DNA of 64,000 nt from Anopheles merus. Taxonomy: Eukaryota > Arthropoda > Insecta > Diptera > Culicidae. Positions 54,601 to 63,600 of the stretch are shown piece by piece. Position 1 is the stretch's first letter. The number at the start of each line of letters is the position of its first letter. The DNA lies in assembly GCF_017562075.2 (NCBI RefSeq), contig NC_054084.1, forward strand, positions 46,284,697-46,348,696, written 5' to 3'. Position numbers and translations under genes: made by a program. Under the pieces are notes generated by a model. That model ran no database searches. It was given only the letters and a program-made list of their open reading frames with translations, and was not told the DNA's origin.

Positions 54601-57600
54601 GAAAGAAATGGAGCTGGATCGTGTACTTGTATGCCAGAATATTTCGGTGACCCATACACAGGATGCCGTCCGGAATGTGTACAGAACACAGACTGCGAAA
54701 AGTCGAAGGCATGCATGAACAACAAATGCCGCGATCCGTGTCCAGGTGTTTGCGGGTTGAATGCTGAATGTGTCGTTCAAAACCACAGTCCCGTATGCTT
54801 CTGCTTAGAAGGATACACAGGTGATCCGGCCAGTACCTGTACTTTGGCCGAGATTGTAACCGAGCGTCCTAAGACTCCTGGATGCCAACCATCACCGTGC
54901 GGACCAAACAGTCAATGTCGAGAAATCAATGGACATCCAGTGTGCTCCTGCTTGGCGGGTTACATTGGAACGCCACCGATGTGTCGTCCGGAATGCGTCG
55001 TCAGTTCGGAGTGTAGTCAGGATCGCGCCTGCGTAAACAAGAAATGTGTAGATCCATGCCCAGGAACGTGTGGTGCCGAGGCACGGTGTCAAGTTGTTAA
55101 TCACAATCCAATATGTAGCTGTCCTCCCGGGTTTACTGGAGATCCATTCGTGCAGTGCGCAAAGAAAGAAGAACAGAAGGACATTACTCCTGTAAATCCT
55201 TGTGTGCCTTCGCCATGCGGGCCTAATTCAAACTGTCGAACTGTTGGCAGTCAGCCTGCCTGTTCATGCGCCGCCAACTATATAGGACGACCGCCGAACT
55301 GTCGACCGGAGTGCACCAGAGACGCCGAATGTCCAAGTAATTTGGCATGTCAGAACGAAAAATGTGTGGATCCTTGCGTGGCTGGTTGTGGATTTAATGC
55401 AGTTTGCCGAGTCATCAATCATAAGCCAGTTTGTACATGTGACGAAGGTTTCGAAGGAAATCCGCTAGAACAATGTAGTCGCATTCTGCCGCGTAAGTAC
55501 TCCAAAGTATTACATACACAATCAAATAATTAATTAACGTTACTAATGCTAATGAATTATTTATTATCTGTTGAATATATTTTCTGATACAGCTACAACA
55601 GAGAGGCTAACACCTTGTACTCCTTCGCCATGTGGACCTAACGCTGAATGCCGAGAACGGAACAATGCTGGAGCATGTTATTGCCTAACGGGCTATGAAG
55701 GCAATCCGTATGATGTCTTTTCGGGTTGTCGTCGTGAATGTGACGTGAATGCTGATTGTCCAGACAAACTGGCATGCGTACAGTATAAATGTGTCGATCC
55801 ATGTCCAGGTGTTTGTGGTGCTCAAGCATTGTGTGAAATTCAAAATCATGTACCAACATGCATTTGTCCCGAAGGTACAGTTGGTGATCCTTTTGTACAG
55901 TGCAATCTACGGATGGCAGATCCAGTTACACCTGCAGCACCTATGTGTGACAAGTATACATGCGGTCCAAATAGTATTTGCCGTATACAAAATGGTGTTG
56001 CTGTTTGTAAATGTCAGCCAGATATGGTTGGTAGCCCACCAAACTGTCGACCAGAATGCCAGCAAAATAGTGACTGTGAGGTCAACCGGGCTTGCGTTAA
56101 TTTGAAGTGCATAGATCCATGCCCCGGTTCGTGCGGACAAAATGCCAACTGTAACATCATCAACCATAACCCAATATGTAGCTGTGCTCCTGGATTCACC
56201 GGTGATCCATTCACTCGATGTTACAAAGAAATTATAACTACCTCAACAACAGAGGCTCCAAGAGCATTGTGCACACCATCACCATGTGGACCAAATGCTG
56301 AATGTAAAGTTATCGGCGACCGAGAGGCATGTTCCTGTTTACCAGGTTATATAGGAGCACCGCCAAGCTGTAGGCCAGAGTGTATTTTAAGCACGGAATG
56401 TGCTGATAACCAAGCATGCATCAGGCAAAAGTGTGAGGATCCTTGTCCGGGATCTTGTGGTCTGAATGCAAAATGTTCTGTATCGCGACATACGCCAAGC
56501 TGCAGTTGTGATGCTGGATTTACCGGAGATCCATTTACAGGTTGTCAAGCCATAATTGGTAAGTACTTAAACATTTTTAATATACTGCTTTCTCACTCTG
56601 TTATGCATATTATCACATATTGCTTGTATGTATAGTATTGCTATATTTATAAATGTTAGGCACAGTTTCTGTCACTGAACACAGTTGCATAACATTCTCT
56701 TATATCTTGTTTACGCTTGACTGTGTTAAGATCAAACAATGTATCGCTCGTTGGTAAATATAGAATCTAAATTTTGCATTAATCTGACATTAAATTTTGC
56801 ATTTTGACATATAGCTACTAATAGACAGTCATCAATTTATATTTTCACATCTCGAGATTTGACATATCGAAAATTTTAATATCTATAAAATCTATGTAAA
56901 AAAAAACTGATGTCAACATTTTTGTCATACTGTACAAAAATGGAACTGTGTGAAGAAATCAGAAAAATTCCAATATTGTAAGCAAAGTTATGCATATAAA
57001 TAAGAGATTTTGATGGATAAATATGATAAAGCTTGGGACAATGGTTTGAGGAAAAGCTTCAAGCTTCCGCTTCTTTATAGAGAATTCACAAAGGTAAGTT
57101 ATTGAATTCTCCAACTATACCCACGCATGCAGCATCCTAAAAACAAAATTTATCACCCAAAATTGCAAAATAAAACACACGCTACGCTAAGGTATACAAT
57201 TGCTTTCAAATCGCCAAAAAGTGCAAAGCTGCTTGGAGCTTTCCGGGATACAGAAAAAGTCTTCACATGAACTTATAAAATAAGGGAAAGGTCACAAAAC
57301 TACAACGCAATGTTTGGTTTCAAAACTTCCAGAGGATGTTCCAGTATTGCACCCATGTAATCCTAGCCCATGCGGAGCCAACGCTCAATGTAGGGAACAA
57401 AACGGTGCTGGAGCATGCACATGTATTGAGGATCATTTTGGAAACCCTTACGAAGGATGCCGTCCAGAGTGTGTGCTCAATTCCGACTGCCCATCGAACA
57501 GGGCTTGCGTTAGGAACAAATGTCAAGACCCTTGCCCAGGAACCTGTGGTCAGAATGCTGACTGCCAGGTCGTCAATCACCTGCCCTCTTGTACCTGTTT

Positions 57601-60600
57601 CCCCGGATACGAAGGAGATCCGTTCCGATATTGTAACATTCAACAAAGAGAACGTAAGGAACCCTTTGCCCACTTCTTCGCCTGTTGCGTGCTTATGACC
57701 TTGCTTCACTCGACCAAGCTTAGTTCGACAATCATAGATCTCCGCTGACCCGCCCTGTTCTTGGACAACCTCGACAAAACACACAAAATACGAACGATCG
57801 ACCTTACCACTCCCTTTCCCCATGCATTGTTTTTCGCTGTATCTGTTGTTTGCGAAGCTTTGTTCAATCATACATTGTGTCTTCCATCCCTCACTACAGC
57901 GGTACAAGAGTATGTCAATCCTTGCCAACCGAGTCCCTGTGGTCCCAACAGTCAATGCCGAGAGGTTAACGGACAGGCCGTTTGCTCGTGTCTGCCCACT
58001 TATGTTGGTTCTCCTCCGGGATGTCGCCCAGAGTGTGTGGTGAGCTCGGAATGCGCCCTGGATAAGGCTTGTGTCAACCAGAAGTGCGTTGATCCGTGCC
58101 CTGGAACGTGCGGAACCAATGCTAGGTGCAACGTCAATAACCACAGCCCCATTTGCTCATGTCAATCAGGATTCACTGGTGATCCGTTCACGAGATGCTA
58201 CCCCATACCACGTAAGATCCTCTCCTTTCGTTACACCCACGACGTATTTCTTGCCATCTCCAACCCTATGGTATCGTTGTTCTTTTCTACAACAGCTCCG
58301 GTACAAGATACTCCGATCGTTGTAAGGAACCCGTGCGTTCCTTCTCCGTGCGGTCCAAACTCACAGTGCCGTGATGTAAACGGCTCTCCTTCGTGTTCAT
58401 GTCTGATCAACTACATTGGATCTCCGCCTAATTGTCGCCCAGAGTGTACAATTAACGCGGAATGTCCAAGCAATCAGGCGTGCATGAACGAGAAGTGTCG
58501 GGACCCTTGTCCGGGATCGTGTGGCATCAATGCAAGATGCAATGTGATCAACCATACTCCCATTTGTACATGCGAGGAAGGATACACTGGAGATCCTTTC
58601 ACAAGCTGTCGACCCATGCCACCACCACGTAAGAAACTCTCCCCCAATCTTTGGCTTCCAGATCTCTTCATAACGAATCCCCTTTATTCAACAGCGCCTG
58701 AGCCCGTCAATGATGATCCGTGCAATCCTTCGCCCTGCGGGGCTAATGCGCAATGCCAGAACGGTATTTGCACATGTTTGCCAGAGTACCAGGGCGATCC
58801 GTACCGAGGCTGCAGGCCAGAGTGCGTCTTGAACTCGGACTGCGCTCGGGATAGGGCCTGTATTCGTAGCAAATGTGTAGATCCTTGTCCGGGTACGTGC
58901 GGTCAAGATGCACTGTGCGAGGTGATCAATCACATTCCGATGTGCCGTTGTCCGGATGGAATGGCCGGAAATGCATTCGTGCAGTGTCGACCACAGCAAG
59001 CACCGGTTGTGACGAACCCATGCAGTCCATCGCCTTGCGGTCCTAATAGCCAGTGTCGCGAAATCAATGGACAAGCCGTCTGCTCTTGTGTTCCGGGATA
59101 CATTGGAAGCCCTCCGACGTGTCGTCCGGAGTGTGTTGTGAGCGCTGAATGTCCTCAGAATCAAGCGTGCACTAACCAGAAATGTAGGGATCCATGCCCT
59201 GGAACATGTGGAGTAGGAGCCAGGTGCTCGGTTGTGAATCACAATCCAATTTGCAGCTGTCCAGAAAGATACACAGGCGATCCGTTCGTACGCTGTCAGC
59301 CCATGAGTATGTTTCATTCCCATTTTGTTCCTCAGTCGTTTAGAATCCAGATCGCTTACGATCACCATCTCCTGTCATCTTTGATCCCTTTCAGTCGAGC
59401 CTCCAGTACAAATGACCCCCAGCAACCCTTGCCAACCGTCTCCTTGCGGACCAAATGCACAGTGCCGCGCAGTGGGTGATTCGCCATCTTGCACTTGCAT
59501 AGAGGGTATGATAGGCGCACCACCCAATTGCCGCCCGGAATGCATCAGCAACTCCGATTGCTCAAACAATTTAGCATGCATACGACAAAAGTGTCAAGAT
59601 CCTTGTCCTGGCGCGTGTGGAGCCAACGCGGAATGTAGGGTTGTCAGCCATACTCCGATGTGCATTTGTGCCGTTGGATATACTGGCGATCCTTTCACTC
59701 AGTGCGTACCTTTCCAACAAGATACGCCCAAGGATCAGACGACGCCTTGCCTCCCCAACCCATGCGGAGCCAACGCTCAATGTAGGGAACAAAACGGTGC
59801 TGGAGCATGCACATGTATTGAGGATCATTTTGGAAACCCTTACGAAGGATGCCGTCCAGAGTGTGTGCTCAATTCCGACTGCCCATCGAACAGGGCTTGC
59901 GTTAGGAACAAATGTCAAGACCCTTGCCCAGGAACCTGTGGTCAGAATGCTGACTGCCAGGTCGTCAATCACCTGCCCTCTTGTACCTGTTTCCCCGGAT
60001 ACGAAGGAGATCCGTTCCGATATTGTAACATTCAACAAAGAGAACGTAAGGAACCCTTTGCCCACTTCTTCGCCTGTTGCGTGCTTATGACCTTGCTTCA
60101 CTCGACCAAGCTTAGTTCGACAATCATAGATCTCCGCTGACCCGCCCTGTTCTTGGACAACCTTGACAAAACACACAAAATACGAACGATCGACCTTACC
60201 GCTCCCTTTCCCCATGCATTGCTTTTCGCTGTATCTGTTGTTTGCGAAGCTTTGTTCAATCATACATTGTGTCTTCCCTCCCTCACTACAGCGGTACAAG
60301 AGTATGTCAATCCTTGCCAACCGAGTCCCTGTGGTCCCAACAGTCAATGCCGAGAGGTTAACGGACAGGCCGTTTGCTCGTGTCTGCCCACTTATGTTGG
60401 TTCTCCTCCGGGATGTCGCCCAGAGTGTGTGGTGAGCTCGGAATGCGCCCTGGATAAGGCTTGTGTCAACCAGAAGTGCGTTGATCCGTGCCCTGGAACG
60501 TGCGGAACCAATGCTAGGTGCAACGTCAATAACCACAGCCCCATTTGCTCATGTCAATCAGGATTCACTGGTGATCCGTTCACGAGATGCTACCCCATAC

Positions 60601-63600
60601 CACGTAAGATCCTCTCCTTTCGTTACACCCACGACGTATTTCTTGCCATCTCCAACCCTATGGTATCGTTGTTCTTTTCTACAACAGCTCCGGTACAAGA
60701 TACTCCGATCGTTGTAAGGAACCCGTGCGTTCCTTCTCCGTGCGGTCCAAACTCACAGTGCCGTGATGTAAACGGCTCTCCTTCGTGTTCATGTCTGATC
60801 AACTACATTGGATCTCCGCCTAATTGTCGCCCAGAGTGTACAATTAACGCGGAATGTCCAAGCAATCAGGCGTGCATGAACGAGAAGTGTCGGGACCCTT
60901 GTCCGGGATCGTGTGGCATCAATGCAAGATGCAATGTGATCAACCATACTCCCATTTGTACATGCGAGGAAGGATACACTGGAGATCCTTTCACAAGCTG
61001 TCGACCCATGCCACCACCACGTAAGAAACTCTCCCCCAATCTTTGGCTTCCAGATCTCTTCATAACGAATCCCCTTCATTCAACAGCGCCTGAGCCCGTC
61101 AATGATGATCCGTGCAATCCTTCGCCCTGCGGGGCTAATGCGCAATGCCAGAACGGTATTTGCACATGTTTGCCAGAGTACCAGGGCGATCCGTACCGAG
61201 GCTGCAGGCCAGAGTGCGTCTTGAACTCGGACTGCGCTCGGGATAGGGCCTGTATTCGTAGCAAATGTGTAGATCCTTGTCCGGGCACGTGCGGTCAAGA
61301 TGCACTGTGCGAGGTGATCAATCACATTCCGATGTGCCGTTGTCCGGATGGAATGGCCGGAAATGCATTCGTGCAGTGTCGACCACAGCAAGCACCGGTT
61401 GTGACGAACCCATGCAGTCCATCGCCTTGCGGTCCTAATAGCCAGTGTCGCGAAATCAATGGACAAGCCGTCTGCTCTTGTGTTCCGGGATACATTGGAA
61501 GCCCTCCGACGTGTCGTCCGGAGTGTGTTGTGAGCGCTGAATGTCCTCAGAATCAAGCGTGCACTAACCAGAAATGTAGGGATCCATGCCCTGGAACATG
61601 TGGAGTAGGAGCCAGGTGCTCGGTTGTGAATCACAATCCAATTTGCAGCTGTCCAGAAAGATACACAGGCGATCCGTTCGTACGCTGTCAGCCCATGAGT
61701 ATGTTTCATTCCCATTTTGTTCCTCAGTCGTTTAGAATCCAGATCGCTTACGATCACCATCTCCTGTCATCTTTGATCCCTTTCAGTCGAGCCTCCAGTA
61801 CAAATGACCCCCAGCAACCCTTGCCAACCGTCTCCTTGCGGACCAAATGCACAGTGCCGCGCAGTGGGTGATTCGCCATCTTGCACTTGCATAGAGGGTA
61901 TGATAGGCGCACCACCCAATTGCCGCCCGGAATGCATCAGCAACTCCGATTGCTCAAACAATTTAGCATGCATACGACAAAAGTGTCAAGATCCTTGTCC
62001 TGGCGCGTGTGGAGCCAACGCGGAATGTAGGGTTGTCAGCCATACTCCGATGTGCATTTGTGCCGTTGGATATACTGGCGATCCTTTCACTCAGTGCGTA
62101 CCTTTCCAACAAGATACGCCCAAGGATCAGACGACGCCTTGCCTCCCCAACCCATGCGGAGCCAACGCTCAATGTAGGGAACAAAACGGTGCTGGAGCAT
62201 GCACATGTATTGAGGATCATTTTGGAAACCCTTACGAAGGATGCCGTCCAGAGTGTGTGCTCAATTCCGACTGCCCATCGAACAGGGCTTGCGTTAGGAA
62301 CAAATGTCAAGACCCTTGCCCAGGAACCTGTGGTCAGAATGCTGACTGCCAGGTCGTCAATCACCTGCCCTCTTGTACCTGTTTCCCCGGATACGAAGGA
62401 GATCCGTTCCGATATTGTAACATTCAACAAAGAGAACGTAAGGAACCCTTTGCCCACTTCTTCGCCTGTTGCGTGCTTATGACCTTGCTTCACTCGACCA
62501 AGCTTAGTTCGACAATCATAGATCTCCGCTGACCCGCCCTGTTCTTGGACAACCTCGACAAAACACACAAAATACGAACGATCGACCTTACCGCTCCCTT
62601 TCCCCATGCATTGCTTTTCGCTGTATCTGTTGTTTGCGAAGCTTTGTTCAATCATACATTGTGTCTTCCCTCCCTCACTACAGCGGTACAAGAGTATGTC
62701 AATCCTTGCCAACCGAGTCCCTGTGGTCCCAACAGTCAATGCCGAGAGGTTAACGGACAGGCCGTTTGCTCGTGTCTGCCCACTTATGTTGGTTCTCCTC
62801 CGGGATGTCGCCCAGAGTGTGTGGTGAGCTCGGAATGCGCCCTGGATAAGGCTTGTGTCAACCAGAAGTGCGTTGATCCGTGCCCTGGAACGTGCGGAAC
62901 CAATGCTAGGTGCAACGTCAATAACCACAGCCCCATTTGCTCATGTCAATCAGGATTCACTGGTGATCCGTTCACGAGATGCTACCCCATACCACGTAAG
63001 ATCCTCTCCTTTCGTTACACCCACGACGTATTTCTTGCCATCTCCAACCCTATGGTATCGTTGTTCTTTTCTACAACAGCTCCGGTACAAGATACTCCGA
63101 TCGTTGTAAGGAACCCGTGCGTTCCTTCTCCGTGCGGTCCAAACTCACAGTGCCGTGATGTAAACGGCTCTCCTTCGTGTTCATGTCTGATCAACTACAT
63201 TGGATCTCCGCCTAATTGTCGCCCAGAGTGTACAATTAACGCGGAATGTCCAAGCAATCAGGCGTGCATGAACGAGAAGTGTCGGGACCCTTGTCCGGGA
63301 TCGTGTGGCATCAATGCAAGATGCAATGTGATCAACCATACTCCCATTTGTACATGCGAGGAAGGATACACTGGAGATCCTTTCACAAGCTGTCGACCCA
63401 TGCCACCACCACGTAAGAAACTCTCCCCCAATCTTTGGCTTCCAGATCTCTTCATAACGAATCCCCTTCATTCAACAGCGCCTGAGCCCGTCAATGATGA
63501 TCCGTGCAATCCTTCGCCCTGCGGGGCTAATGCGCAATGCCAGAACGGTATTTGCACATGTTTGCCAGAGTACCAGGGCGATCCGTACCGAGGCTGCAGG

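Larger units (their letters stand above)
57367..59758 (+). repeat. 2392-bp segmental tandem duplication, copy 1
   Basis: Covers part of exon 38, exons 39-41, part of exon 42 and all introns between. It matches the next 2392 bp almost base for base, introns included. Differences from copies 2 and 3 that I found: 57809 A/G, 57830 T/C, 57886 A/C and 58685 T/C, all intronic. Confidence 0.96.
59759..62150 (+). repeat. 2392-bp segmental tandem duplication, copy 2
   Basis: Same content as copy 1, offset exactly 2392 bp. It shares the four intronic bases with copy 3 and has two private bases: T at 60164 (intron) and C at 61286 (synonymous Gly codon). Confidence 0.96.

Noticed and set aside
59571..62928. 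Two 321-codon minus-strand ORFs in the duplication copies
   Set aside because: They cross introns and exons of the sense gene and exist twice only because the segment is duplicated.
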